DNA of 64,000 nt from Pseudogymnoascus destructans. Its lineage: Eukaryota; Ascomycota; Leotiomycetes; Thelebolales; Thelebolaceae. Of the stretch, positions 43,091-55,130 are shown one piece after another; the stretch's first letter is position 1; each line of letters begins with the position of its first letter. The position numbers and the translations under genes were made by a program. The notes beneath the pieces are model-generated. The model did not search any database. It worked only from the letters and a program-made list of their open reading frames with translations, and had not been told where the DNA came from. The stretch lies in NCBI RefSeq assembly GCF_001641265.1, contig NW_020167535.1, forward strand, positions 434,001-498,000, read 5' to 3'.

Positions 43091-44533
43091 ATGGCTGCTG
43101 TAATCCAAGGTTTCTTTGGAGGGTCGAAGAAGGACGAGCATAAGGTCGTTGCGGATAATGGTGCGTCCCCAATCCCATTCGCCTCCCACTCTCCCTCCCC
43201 TCCCGCCCCAATTCAAACCTCCTCCCCCCTCCCCAATCCAACCAAACCACCACCTCTCTAACCCCCCCTCCCAGACTTCGCCGACTTCGCCTCCGCCCCC
43301 GAACCCACCCCCTCCTCCTTCGTCCACCCCGCCGGCACCACCCCCCTCGCCGCCTCCTCCACCCCAGCCGTCCCTTACACAAAATGGTACAACATCCACG
43401 AGCGACACTCCCTCTCCGAGTTCCGCGGCGAAGGCTACATCCTCCTCCTCCTCCTCGCCCTCGGTACAATCCACATCCTCGGCACGCGCGCGAACCGTCG
43501 CCGCGCTCGCGCTTGGGCGTCTGCACACGCTCCCGTGCTGCATAATGAGTTCGCTTTAGTCGGATTCGCGCCGCCGCAGCCGAGTGCGGCAGATGCGGAG
43601 GGAGAGGGACTCGCGAGGGCACTTGCGAAGGCGGATAAGGATGGGGAGGTGCTGAAGGAGGTGGGATTGAGTAACTTCCTCGGGTACGCGACGGGACGCC
43701 TTAATGTTGCGTTTTTGGACATCGAGATCGACCTTCTCAAGCGCTACAACCCCGTCCTCCAATTCATCGAGAATGCAGCTGGTTTCTTCTTCGACTCCAT
43801 GCCCGCGCCCGTCGAGCGGGTCTCAGCGATCCTCTACCCCTTCGATGGGAAAGAGGCGTTGACCGTCCTCGGACTCCCTGGTATGGCGGAGCTCAAGGGC
43901 GGGAAGAGCGGGTATGATAATTTCGTCTGGGCGGTTGTGCATAAAGAGCGTATGCGCCAACTCCGCGATGAGAGATACGATGTTAGTATCACCGTCACCA
44001 AGGACCACCCCCGTCTCCCCGAGTGGGCGACTGTCATGTCCGAGAGCGCCGAGATTACCGAGGCGATGCTGACACCCGCGCTTGTGGCTGCGGTTGAGAA
44101 AGCTGGGGAGGCGTTCGAGCACTTGATCATCACGGACCAGCCCATCAGCCAGCCCCTCAGCGTTGACGAGACCGCGTCAAAGAAGCGGGTCTACCTATCC
44201 CTCCGTCTGCCGGCTTCGGGCGATTACACCGCGACGCTGCCGATCTTCACGTATTTCGTGCAGCTTGGCGATTTCCTAGTCGAGAAGGCGCATTTCCGCC
44301 CGGAGGTTCTGAAGAAGGTGCGCAGGGGGAGAGAGGATGTGGTGAAGCGCCTGGTGAAGGCGGATATGGATGGGAAGGCGGAGGAGAGGGCGCTGGAGAG
44401 GGAGAAGGCGAAGAAGGCGAAGAGGGATAGGGAGTTGGCGGGGTTGGATGCGAAGGCGCAGAAGAAGTATTTGGAGAAGGAGAAGGAGAGGGAGATGAAG
44501 AGGAGTATGAAGAGGGGGGGGCAGAAGGGGTAG
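43091..44533 (+). CDS. CCDC47 homologue (DUF1682), ER membrane PAT-complex type
   Basis: 442-aa protein; exons 43091-43160 and 43275-44533. One membrane helix (GYILLLLLALGTIHILGT) near residue 85 is preceded by a luminal segment with YTKWYNIHERHSLSEFRGE. A large cytosolic DUF1682 domain follows (EVGLSNFLGYATGRLNVAFLDIEIDLLKRYNPV, VHKERMRQLRDERYD). A C-terminal Lys/Glu/Arg coiled coil of about 65 residues is typical. In animals CCDC47 with Asterix chaperones multi-spanning membrane proteins at the ER translocon; the fungal role is inferred. ATG 43091 (MAAVIQGFF) is used; a GTG further upstream is not. Confidence 0.9.
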
Positions 44534-45185
44534 GGTGGGATGGGATGTGTACTTTGTAGATATTAATCGTCGGGACCGCCTGTTCGTGTTTCGCTCACAG
44601 TCGGAGGAAGCGATTGTCCCCTGGTAAGCATTCAGCAACTGTAATTAAGCTTCGGTTTTTAGGACTTGGTGTGTATAGCTCATGAACTCCAATTAGAACT
44701 AAAACTTGCTCTCTACCTAGAATCCCAATTCGAAATCCAGCCTTGTCTATATTCTATAGATTGCTTGACTTGATCTATGCTCTTACAAGAATCCTTTATA
44801 TCGTTAAAACTAATTAATGACAACTGATTTGTCATGTGTAGTTGGCTGTTGCTTTTGAAATTGGCCTCATATGAGAACGGGGGGAGTTTCCAGATTGGGC
44901 TTGGACGGGTCATGTGGGATGGAACTGGGTATATAGAATTTATTTATTGTTTTACTAGGTATATGGAGTTTTTGCCCTTCTTTTTTACTACTCCGTAAGT
45001 TAGTTTACATGGTATATGATTCTTTTACCATAAATTAAGGCAGACACAAGGGTAGAGCTACCCGTCGCATGGAGCAAACCTCACTAAGTTGAGGGGCCGC
45101 GAATCTAGGGATCCACTATTTTGGTAGCGCGATTCTTGTGCTTTCTCCTATATCGTCGGTTTTGTAGCTGCCCGCCCATCTTGCC
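44534..45185. other. AT-rich intergenic region
   Basis: Spacer of 652 bp between two genes on the plus strand; a short ACTCCGTAA motif (44,993) also occurs near 39,133 and 39,241. Nothing coding seen. Confidence 0.45.
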
Positions 45186-46412
45186 ATGTCAAAGCTGCCA
45201 GTCACCGTTGGCCAGATTCTGAAAGGGAGGAATGGTCTATACGAAATTATCGAGGCCCTGAAAACGAATACGGTGTTTAAGGCCGCAATTCTTAGCAGTA
45301 CTTCCGAAGAAATACCTCTAGGCGCCCAACAACTGTTTGTCTATCATGAGAGCCCTTGTTGGATAGCTCGTTGACTTATTTATAGTGCTGTGATCAAGAC
45401 AGAGACAGATGAGTCTATGAAGTATGTCTTCAACCGTGAGCGAAACAATTACGAACTCCCGCACATGGCTTCATGTAAAACAATAAGAGCGCTCCGCGAT
45501 GTTATTAGCTTTGACCCCCAAAAACCATTAGAGCCGCAATGCATGGTGTTCGAGTGGATGGATCAGGATCTTCGCAAAGTGCCATACTCTAGGTTTCGTT
45601 CCAAGCCTGAGCTCCCACGTGTGATCGCAAGGTCAGTCCTAGAAACACTTGCCTTTCTAAAAGAAACGTACGGTGCTTTCCATTCAGGTATTATTCCCCA
45701 AACCTTACCCACACAGGCAAAGATTCTTACTGATTTTAAAGATATTAATCCGAATAATATTCTACTATCAAATGTCGACAGTGCATGCCCTGTTGTTAAG
45801 GTGGGCGATTTAGGGAACAGTAAGATAGCATTTATCTACCTACCAAACGAGACTAAAAGAAATATAGTGCTCAGAGAAGGCTACGATGATACACGGATCC
45901 AAAGCCTACCGACCCGTGCCCCCGAAGTCTGGCGTGGCCTCGGGTGCTTTCACAGCTCCGACGTCTGGTCCCTCGGCGCTACGGTAATCTCCCTACCAAC
46001 CAAACCCTACTAATAGATATGGAATCTAACAACTACCAAGTTGACATACTGGCTTGCCCAAAGGCTCGTCTTCGGCGCTGGCGACAAGATCATAGATAAC
46101 AACACTGAGGCATGGTGCATAGCCAAAACCATCCGCCTCGTAGGGTCGATATTGCCTCCTGTGAACGAGGCTTTCCTCGATGAGTTCTCACTAGCGACGG
46201 CGCTGGAGAAAGAGGAGTACGAGGATCCGGAGACGGGGAAGATGATGAAATTTATTACGATAGGGACGGTACGGCAGGAGCTTGAGAGAATTGGGGGGGT
46301 GCCGCAGGATCTGATCGAGTTTATTGAGTACTTATTAGTTATTGATCATACGAAGAGGCCAACGGCGAGAGAAGCGCTAGGGCATCCGTACCTGGCGGAC
46401 GTGGCAGTTTGA
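45186..46412 (+). CDS. Fungal protein-kinase-fold protein with altered catalytic loop
   Basis: 338 aa over five exons: 45186-45334, 45386-45687, 45742-45819, 45868-45983 and 46041-46412; all phases fit. Kinase landmarks: a VAIK-like AVIK at the first junction, FEWMDQDLRKV (hinge), a catalytic loop HSDINPNNILLS in place of HRDIKxxN, metal-binding DLGN in place of DFG, the APE motif in TRAPEVWRGLG, and DVWSLG of the F helix. The Asp of the HxD and the following Asn are kept, but the loop Lys is Asn. It is a small kinase without extra domains, of a lineage-specific fungal family, and may be a pseudokinase. The following DNA is AT-rich and transposon-bearing, so gene decay is possible. Confidence 0.78.
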
Positions 46413-46757
46413 AGATGAAACATTTGCTACTCACAATGACCATAGCACTGTTGCTGTAAATTAGCCTAGTACGGGCTGTATACTAGATCATAAGCAAACT
46501 GTCATTATGTTGTGCGCCTCATTTCTGTGTTAAATCCCCAAGTTCTAGCGCATAGCACATTAGAGGTCTGCCTAAATCTTAGTGTAGGTAGCGATCCTAC
46601 ATATAAGGATTCCTGTCTATAAGAATTTATATTTTCGGTTCTAAGCGTATCCTTCTATAGAGATTGTATTGTACCAACACCTAGTTGCAATAACTCTGTA
46701 GTCTATATAACGCTGCTACCTATTAAGATAAACACCCTTTTTATACACAACACACCT
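46413..46757. other. Convergent spacer
   Basis: AT-rich 3' flanks of the kinase and rhodopsin-fold genes; no gene seen. Confidence 0.45.
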
Positions 46758-48007
46758 CTATTCCTCCCCTCTTACAATTTTGATATCCGTCCTGACAATG
46801 ATTCTCCCATCCCTAATCTCCTCCTCATCCATCCCCATACCCTTCTCCTCCCTCTCCACCCTCTCATTCATCTTAATATACACCGAGTTCCCCAGCTGAC
46901 TCCCCGACTTCCGACGGGTGCCAAGCGACTTCGAGCTCGTGCTGTAACCGACACATTTTGGGCCCTGTGATCTGAGCGTCCCCGCGCGCCACGACGAGAA
47001 GGTGAAGAGGCCGCGGATTGTCGGGAGGCAGGCGCAGATCAAGCCGACGGAAGGCTCGATGTGCGTCCAGAGGCTGGCTTGGTAGACGGTATCTAGGGCG
47101 GGGTTAGCAAAATGACTGCGAGCCGGGAATTGGAAAAGAGGGGGGGAGGTTACATGTGGTGTCGGCGGGGTCGATGTAGAAGAGGACGACGATGCGGTAG
47201 ACGCTAGCGAAGCAGACACTAGGGGTGGTTGGTTAGCTGAGTTTGGATTCTGAGCAGAGGACGGGACGCACAAGCCGCCGAGGGCAAAGACGCAGCTGAG
47301 CGCGAGCTTATCCTGCCATGAGCGCTTGAGGCGCCAGATGATGGGCAGGGGCATGCCGAGGATGACAAAGTCCATGATGACGTTGAAGGTCTGGTTGACG
47401 ATGAAGAACGTGGTGCCGTCGATGCACACGGCGTCGACGGACTTGTCCCAGTAGCCGCGGAGGGGCCGGCACTGGAGCGCGCAGGTGAGGAAGATGGCGG
47501 CGGCCCAGAGGCCGATGAGCCAGTTTATGAGGGCGGAGATGCGGCGGAAGGTCGCGTTCGGGAAAATGCGACGGTAGAAGCAGATGATGGAGATTTTGAG
47601 GACGGGGCAGAGAGCGAAGTAGGTGAATTGGTTCGCGATGAAGATCTGGGGAGGGTTAGTGGCTGAGATGGGCGTGGGTGGAGGCGGGTTGTTGGACCTT
47701 GCTGAATCTAATGAGAGTTTCAGGAGAGAGCTCTGAAAAATGAGTTCCGTTACCGCCGATGGCACACCCTTGGTTTTGATGTTAGCTGCTAGATGAGTTT
47801 GCACGGGGACATGATCTCACAGAAAATCAACTGCACGAACATCCCATATAGGAGAAACAGCGCCGTAAAGCAGAGGTAGTCGTCCATGTCAATCGTGACC
47901 TGGCGCTTGAGCCTAGCGAAAACGCGTAGGACGGTAGCGATTGTGGCAAGACCGACCAGCACCGTGACGATAATGATCATCTTCCATCCCCTCTCACTGG
48001 GCGCCAT
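46758..48007 (-). CDS. Pth11-like integral membrane protein, fungal rhodopsin-fold domain
   Basis: 343 aa; five exons 48007-47821, 47768-47698, 47645-47272, 47218-47154 and 47092-46758, each junction in frame. Seven hydrophobic helices, with the family signature IFIANQFTYFALCPVLKISIICFYRRIFP in helix 3 and QCRPLRGYWD after helix 4. Also present are the NQTFNVIMDFVILGMPLPIIWRL helix, VCFASVYRIVVLFYIDPADTT, and LWTHIEPSVGLICACLPTIRGLF. No CFEM domain precedes it. The cytosolic tail is basic and charged. The family is large in Pezizomycotina; some members sense surfaces or nutrients, but the ligand here is unknown. Confidence 0.85.
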
Positions 48008-48356
48008 TGTGGCGGGCAGTCAGGGCAGTCAGGGCAAATAGGACGATTTGATCGTTCGATTTTGGCCCGGCAGCGTGGCACAGTCGACATAAAAGTGATG
48101 GCGGCCGGGGCGGCCATGCAAAGGGATGGGAATAGTCTTGTAATATTCCATTGGGAGGGAACTGGTCTTAGAGGATCGATCTGCCATCAGGCTAACGATG
48201 GGATGGTAGATCGACATGGATGTACAGTGTTTGCTGTAGATATATCGAGTGCATGTGAGCTGCATCTATCCGGGAACCTGTCGGGAAATTGGGGCATCGG
48301 GCCATCGCGCCATCGCGACACTCACTAGGACAATCGCCCCCCGCGGCCTGCCCATC

Positions 48357-48779
48357 ATGCAAGCCTCCACCCTCGCCATCTACCTCATGCCCCCCGTCGT
48401 CGCGATCTACGGCGCGGGTTTACAGCTACACCTCCACACCATGGTTCTCGCGCTCGCGAGCTTCCTGATTTGGTTCGCTGCACTGCTTGTCCTGCCCGTG
48501 TGCTACAACTACATTGTGGAGTGCTTCCTGCGCACGCCCGTCGAGGCCAGCGTCGCGCTCATGAGCGTCTTGATCATCACCCAGTGGCAGATGGCGGTGA
48601 GCGTCGGCTGGATGTGGGGCATGGGTGCGATTTTTGTACTGGCGGTGGATGTGCTGATGGTCTTGGTGATCCTGAAGGGGCACTCGGTGAGGAAGCTCAC
48701 GGTGCATATTAGCGAGACAATTGCGGCGACCGAGGATGGTGAGAGGATTATCGGCGAGAAGGAAGATGGTGCTTAGAAG
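48357..48779 (+). pseudogene. C-terminal remnant of an MFS transporter
   Basis: 140-residue frame from ATG 48357 with four membrane helices and a charged tail. The sequence CYNYIVECFLRTPVEASVALMSV and the later helix ending LKGHSVRKL match the last three or four helices of fungal major-facilitator transporters (NYVVECF...EA...N-type motif after helix 10). No N-terminal two thirds is found upstream in the 350 bp before the rhodopsin-fold gene. I read it as a truncated transporter; a real short membrane protein cannot be excluded. Confidence 0.6.
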
Positions 48780-49394
48780 AAGGATCTACGAATGGTCCAC
48801 GTGAAAGACTATAGTATGTACACTGGCTTTAGCATATAGCATATACTATTTAACCTCCGTTGCAAAATAAAGCCAAAGTCTCTTATACCCCCCGTACCCG
48901 CACCTCCACCAAGAATATAGGCTAATAAGTGCACCCCTTTATTACGTTGTATATATGCAAGCCCCATGCCTCTTATGTAGCCATACCCAAGCTACAGAGC
49001 TGCAACTCCGCAGCAAGGCCGCCGGGCACACACTGCACACCACACTCGCAGTGGCTCATAACATAACATCAACTCGCATCAGACCAAGCGGTCCCGCATA
49101 CACCCCCTTTCGGGAGAATCTCCGAGGCACCGCCCTCTACTGCTCTCTAAGCTCATATTCTGTACATAAACCCAAAGCTTAGCACGTCCCCATACCCTTC
49201 GGGGGCCGCGGGTTACACCCGCGTCTGTATCATCATCATCTTATGTAGCCATTAGCGTTGGTCTTGGTCAATCGGGCAAGGTTAAATCGATGGTTCGCTC
49301 ACATCCGCTACGGAGATTACTGTACACCTCCTCCCCTCTCCTTAGCCCCGCTGCGAACCAAGACAAGCCGCCTGTTAGCTTTAGACACAGCATA
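48780..49394. other. Degenerate intergenic DNA, possible retroelement debris
   Basis: No gene. A GGCCGCGGGTTACACCCGCG stem followed by a TATCATCATCATC tract (49,205-49,240) resembles the 3' end of a non-LTR element, but no coding part is attached. Confidence 0.3.
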
Positions 49395-50406
49395 CCGAAG
49401 TGTTGTTCAAAAGTTTTGTCGGTGGATCCGGCCAGGGCCCCCTGCGTAGGTTGGCTTGGCAATTCTGGCTGAAGTACCGATTCTCATACGACTCGATGAC
49501 TCGAGAATGCGAGTGATAATTCTTCATAATATGCCATACCCGTCCAATCAGGTTGAGATCCGGTGAGTACGGGGGCCATTCAATAGGGTAAATGCCACGG
49601 CTTCTCAACTCCTTAATCGTAGCACCCGCTCGGTGACCTGGAGCTCCATCTTGCATTAATGTAAGGCCTAGATACAGACGTAGCCAGCCGTGAATCAGAG
49701 GGATAGTATGAGCCATATAGGTCTCAGCTCCAATCTTCCCAAATTCCTTCTCCTAGAAGAGCGTAGGACCCTTCCCGAGAGCACCTAAGAAACAGCGCCC
49801 TAGAACAACCTCTAGAAGTATCATCCCACGTTTCCCCTCGTCGGTCTAAAGGATTCTGTCCTAGTCATTCCGTATCTAGCTTCTATGGGTAATGGCCAAC
49901 TTAAGTCACTTTCGTCGATTTGTCTCTGAAATAATTGGCAATACTCACTTCTATTATACCCTCTTACTAAGAGAGCCCGGGTAAGTACAGCCGCGAGCAT
50001 GGAATTTCTAGAAGCTCTATAACCTCCGTATATTGCATACGCCTATTCTGATGAGAAAAGCTTATAACTCAATAACCTCGTCAACTTGATTGTCGGATAG
50101 GATAAGTGGCCTACCCGACCTGTTTTTTGGAGCTAGAGGCCCATGGCAGGCATACCGTGCCTGCCGCTCTGTACAGCCTAGGTTCGTTCTCTGCTATTTG
50201 CTAGAACTCCCAATTTAGAGAGCGAAGGACAGAGCGGAGCCCTCATCGCGAGTAAGGTGATGCATTGTAGTTATAGAAAGAGTATGAATTTCCTACATAC
50301 AAAATACTATAGGAAGAATTTCAACGCAGCCTACACGTACCCATGTCCCAATTCCTGCCTTACCCCCTGCCATCTCCGGATTCACCCACAAAACTTTTAA
50401 CATCGC
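49395..50406 (-). mobile_element. Dead Tc1-like transposon
   Basis: About 1.0 kb bounded by diverged terminal inverted repeats (AAAAGTTTTGT(C/G)GGTG(G/A)ATCCGG, near 49,410 and complementary near 50,380-50,400) and by TA at 49,393 and 50,407. On the minus strand the DDE domain is visible: LMQDGAPGHRAGATIKELRS and IEWPPYSPDLNLIGRVWHIMKNY (49,520-49,665). The upstream half of the transposase has several stops and frame changes. Confidence 0.78.
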
Positions 50407-50658
50407 TAGTCCGACCCTTATTATACTATACCCATGTGAGGCATGGGGCTACTGATTTTAATCATGTACAAGCCTCCTTGAAGCGTGCCACACGGCTGGG
50501 TCGAGCCAATCTCCGTATAAGTTAAGTTACGTAAATTGCCAGTATTCTTGCTAAATGGCTCATAGGGGACGAAAGCCTGTACTGGTCCCAGGGCCAATCC
50601 TACCACCAAGTACCACTCTACGTACACCTGAGCTTTTGAAACTCCTTTTTTTTTTCAC

Positions 50659-52424
50659 ATGACAAAGGATGCCAAAACACAATACTTGGGAGATACCAGT
50701 GAGAACGAAACCGACGCCATGCTACAAAACGGCACCGAGATGGTATCAAATGACACCAACGGCGATGCACCTTCGCAAATCGCCGTCCCCTCCTGGATCA
50801 ACGGCATCGAGGAGACCGGCCCCTCAACCTTCGACGTAATAAGCCCCTACACCAACACCACCTGCTGGACCAGCACCTCTGCCACCCCCTCCGACGCCCT
50901 GCGCGCCGTCGACGCCGCATCCGCCGCCTTCCCCGCCTGGTCAGCGACCAAGCCCACCGCGCGGCGCGACATCCTCCTCCGCGCAGCCGACCTCCTCGAG
51001 GAGCGCACCGAGGCCAATGCCGAAATTATGCGGACGGAGATGGGTGCCGACGTAGGCGCCTCGCAGTTCTTCGTCGTGCCCCTCGCTATCAAGATGCTCC
51101 GCGACGTCGCAGGTCGCATTACCTCCGTCTGCGGCAGCGTGCCCACTGTGGAAGAGGAGGGCCAGAGCGCCATCGTGTATAAGGAGCCCATGGGTGTCAT
51201 CCTCGGGATAGTACCTTGGTTAGTTAGATCCCCGCTTCCTTTCCCGCGTTTGACGCCCCCCCAACACCGCTGCTCGCTATCAATCCCATGCTTACCCCCC
51301 CCGGTCTCCAGGAACGCGCCCTACGTCTTTGGCATCCGCTCCGCCGCCACCGCCCTCGCCGGCGGTAACACCACAGTGCTGAAATCGTCCGACCTCTCCC
51401 CGCGCTGCTACTGGGCCATTGGATGCGCATTCGCCGACGCGGGCCTCCCCGCCGGCTGCCTGAACATCGTCTCCTGCCGCCCTGCCGACGCGCCCGCTGT
51501 CGTCAACGCTATGATTGCGCATCCTGCTGTACGCAAGATCAACTTCACAGGCAGCACCTCGGTCGGGCGTCGCATCGCAAAGGAAGCGGGGATGCAGCTG
51601 AAGCCCTGCCTGATGGAGCTAGGCGGGAAGAACAGCGCCATTGTATGCGAAGATGCTAACCTCGACATCGCCGTGCAATCCGTCATCGCAGGGGCCTTCT
51701 TAAACGTAACAACCCCCCGCCTCCCGGTTAACTAATCAAGTGAGACTATTGCTAACCACCACCACCCACAGTCCGGCCAAATCTGCATGTCCACCGACCG
51801 CATCATCCTCCACTCCGCCATCGCCCCCGCGTTCCTCGCAGCCCTCAAATCAGCGCTCTCCTCCGCCCCGCCATCTGACGCCCCCACCCTCGTCTCCGCG
51901 GCCTCAAAAGCACGCGTCCAAGCCCTTGTCACGTCCTCCCTCGCCGCCGGCGCGCACCTCATCCACGGCTCCGTCGACGCCGCCGAATTGGACGAAAAGG
52001 CATCGAGTATACGCCTTGCACCTGTCGTCGTCGGCGGCGCAGGCGACGAGGATCCCCTCTGGCTAGATGAGTCGTTCGCGTCGCTCGCGGCGTGCAGAGT
52101 GGTGTCGTCTGACGAGGAGGCGGTGGAGGTCGCGAACAGTGGGGGCTATGGGCTTTCGGCTGCTGTATTCACTGAGGACTTGAGGAGGGGGTTTAGGCTT
52201 GCGAAGAAGCTGGAATCGGGGTGAGTATTGTCCTTGGGGAGATGTGAGTGAGTGGGTGGGTGTATACTGATGGGAATAGGGCTGTGCATATTAATAGCAT
52301 GACGGTGCATGATGAGCCGGTGTTGCCGCATGGGGGCGTAAGGAATAGCGGATGGGGCAGGTTCAATGCGGCGCAGGGGCTGGAGGAGTTTCTGATTACC
52401 AAGACTGTGACGTGGAAGGATTAG
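50659..52424 (+). CDS. NAD(P)-dependent aldehyde dehydrogenase (aryl-aldehyde type)
   Basis: 515 aa; exons 50659-51218, 51312-51705, 51772-52220 and 52280-52424, all phases consistent. ALDH landmarks: VPWNAPYVFGIRSAATALAGGN (cofactor and catalytic Asn region), GSTSVGRRIAKEAG (Rossmann loop), LMELGGKNSAIV with the general-base Glu (about 289), SGQICMSTDR with the catalytic Cys (about 322), and a C-terminal PHGGVRNSGWGRFNAAQGLEEF. The closest remembered relatives are salicylaldehyde or vanillin dehydrogenases, so an aromatic aldehyde substrate is likely but not proved. An Asp/Asn/Thr-rich 40-residue N-terminus is not part of the domain; an internal ATG (50719) could be the start. Confidence 0.9.
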
Positions 52425-52625
52425 GGGTGTGCATAACGCGCAGCGTTAGCTGTAGCTGGCTGTAGCTGGCCTGAGAATGTAGGAGTGATTGTGTATGGAC
52501 AAGACTTTGAGGTGTAGGCATATGCATTATTTTATAATGCATCTAGGTGTGCAAAACATCGCGGATATAAAACAAACCCTGAATCTGTTCATCGTCTAAA
52601 GAAGATGTTTCAAAACTAGCCACAA

Positions 52626-53964
52626 TTAGTTCACTGTCCTAGTAAAACAAAATTGATGTATACGTACAGAGACTCTTTGGCGTAGGTCATATTCTCCGCC
52701 TACAGATAATTGAGGTATCTGTTGATATTTCTGTGCCAAGAGTTGTCGAGTATTTTGAAGGACCTATAAAGTCGTCAGACGACATCTACTTGTAAAGGGC
52801 TAGTGTATGTTTTAAGGAAACAGGACTTACCTCAACATAGCTCTGATTCGGGTTCTCTTTCATGGTCTTGATGAATCCATACGACATGGCACCTGTCGAC
52901 ATTAGTGTTGCTTACTAACTAATACCAAGACAATCAAGACACGTTAACGAACCTGTTGCAGCCCCCGCAATGCTTGTATCGGCCGACGTCTGATTATCAG
53001 CGCATCCACTAAACATCCAAATATCCTTCCCCTCATTCTTCCAATCCTCGACAAAGGTTTCCTCACCCAGGCCATTCTCGTTGGTGGGACCTCCACCACC
53101 TTGATGGTGCAGAGAAGCAAAGAAAGATTGTGCTCCTCCAAAGAGGGCCTGGGCGTCTTGGATCTTTTTAGCAGAGAATCCTCCTTGCAGGAGATTAAAA
53201 GCCGATGCAGCAAGGCTAATACCCTGCTTTACGTTGTCGACGAGCTTAACCTGTCCTGCCGAATTCGGTCGATAGACAAAGGGAAGTTCGATCGCAGAAC
53301 CACTATGGCAACAGTCAAAAAGAACTGTTAGACGAGCCCGGGGGTTCATCGGTGACACAATGGCTTTGTGGAGCTAGCATATTGTTAGTTCTTGCTTGTG
53401 TGGCATATCCGATCGTTCTTTTCCCACACATACTGTGTCACTGTCTATCTGTCCATGAGATTCAAAGTCTAGGGGACAAATAGTATCATCGAAACTGCAA
53501 CATTGTCAGCAGGGAATGTGCGATATATCGCGTAGGTTCACTCACCCAGACTCTCGGTCTCCATCTGGGTCCTTAACCTGGGCTACCCAAAGGTTAGAAG
53601 TTCTCGCATAGATAGGATGAGGTTTCAGCCACCTCCATGTCCAGAGTAGGATAAGAAAACGGAGTCTCCTGGATTGTTGCCAGAGACGAGCCATCGAAAA
53701 GCCTACAGGAGGTAGTCAGAGCCTAGGTAATTATTGCGGCAGGAGGACATCTCACAGCCATCATATTGGCACCGGTAGGCTCCAACGGCTCCCTCTATTC
53801 TCAGGCGCATCAGTCAACATGACCATGTCGCTCTGTGAAGCCGAAAAGCCATGGTTCTGAACAAGGTATTCACGAAGGTTCATAGCATCGTTGATACATC
53901 CCTGCAGTTGATGCTTGGTACCAAAGTAGTTGATGCCAATCAGTAAGGCCTTCTTGCGAGGCAT
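52626..53964 (-). CDS. Type I metacaspase, frame broken once in exon 1
   Basis: Cysteine protease of the caspase-like clan, cutting after Arg or Lys, implicated in stress, ageing and protein quality control. Starts MPRKKALLIGINYFG at 53964 with no Pro/Gln-rich prodomain. Further exons read RWLVSGNNPGDSVFLSYSGHG (catalytic His), VKDPDGDRESG, FDDTICPLDFESHGQIDSDT, then LTVLFDCCHSGSAIELPF (catalytic Cys). The C-terminal PQLSVGGEYDL is present, with the stop at 52626. The frame changes between DAPEN and PTGANMMA: a GGG run on the gene strand (CCC, 53791-53793) would have to be one base longer. Both catalytic residues are kept, so this is either a recent lesion or a base missed in assembly. Confidence 0.82.
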
Positions 53965-54960
53965 GGTGTTTGGGTTACCGAGGTGGGATATTCTAGTCAC
54001 TCTAATGAGCACGGCTCCCTCTCAGAAATAAGAGGATAATATGATGGGGCAAGACACACTGGAAGAGGCCGAGTTGCGTTGTGCAAATCGCGTACTAATG
54101 AACTGCTGGTCGTGATATCGCAATACAAGAGTGCCGGTGGCGAACGCCGTTTGCTTCCGCGAACGCTCGCTCTTTGCTTACCCCGCCCCTATCCATAGGG
54201 TCGGTTCCGACGATTACGGAATTGATGGGAGTCGCGAGACGCAAGCTTGTGTATGGCAGAGTGGACGGGATACCCGATTTTCTTGAGTCTATGGTCGTAT
54301 GTTAAAGACAATAATTCCTCATACACTAGAGAAGTAAGAGTATCGTTGCGTTGGTGCAATCCTCCTAGGGCATTTTAATTTATAGAATAAATAAGAGGTA
54401 CCAGGCACAGTATGAGGTACCGAGCAAGGTTTATTATGGGGAATTGACGACCGCCTGGAGCCAATATAATATGATGGTCGTGTGGTGACCCTCAGTATTG
54501 CACATGTTCCGAATAACCACGAATAGTTACGCCCAACTGCGGGGTAATATAGGATATTGTAGATAGGATCATAATATCAACCTTCAACTATCAATGTGAA
54601 CCCTATAGTTGGGCGGCCGATGGCCCAACGTATACCCCTTCATCAATATAGTCTGATGAGCTCTTAGTATTGACTCCAACGGCCTGGGTCGGTCATGCTG
54701 GGTATTGCTCGTGCGGTCGCTTTTGATCGGGAATTGTGTGATGATGGGGGTAGGCAGCTTTCGTTGACGATGAGCCAGCCACTATTCACATAACTACAAA
54801 CAATGAGCATGCCTTATTTGTGTTCTATATTGCCAATAATGTCTATAAATTTAGAGTAGCCTTGCTATATACACCTGGCATCTCCCTCTGTAAGTCACGC
54901 CACGGCTTCATTCGGCTCGACAGGTATTAGACAGGTATCAACCTCTTCCACACTTGGCGT
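53965..54960. other. Intergenic region between metacaspase and hAT element
   Basis: About 1 kb, AT-rich, no supported gene. Short complementary CCCAACT/AGTTGGG segments about 85 bp apart (54,531-54,616) are too short to call an element. Confidence 0.4.
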
Positions 54961-55130
54961 CAGTGTTGTCAATAGACCGACCGACCAGACCAAAGGGTCC
55001 CAGTCGGTCGGTCTGGCTAATTTTGAGATCTGGTCTAGTCGGTCTGCCAAGGTCTGCAGACCAAATAGACCAAATAGACGGTCTGCCAAGGGGTGGGAAT
55101 TGGATGTGATTTGAATGAATAGATTGAAGT

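Noticed and set aside
50343..50525. Possible LINE reverse-transcriptase fragment (LVRPLLYY, SLKRATRLG)
   Set aside because: Too short and frame-broken to support; may be debris next to the Tc1-like relic.
54531..54616. Possible 86-bp MITE with CCCAACT ends
   Set aside because: Only about 9 bp of inverted similarity and no clear target duplication.
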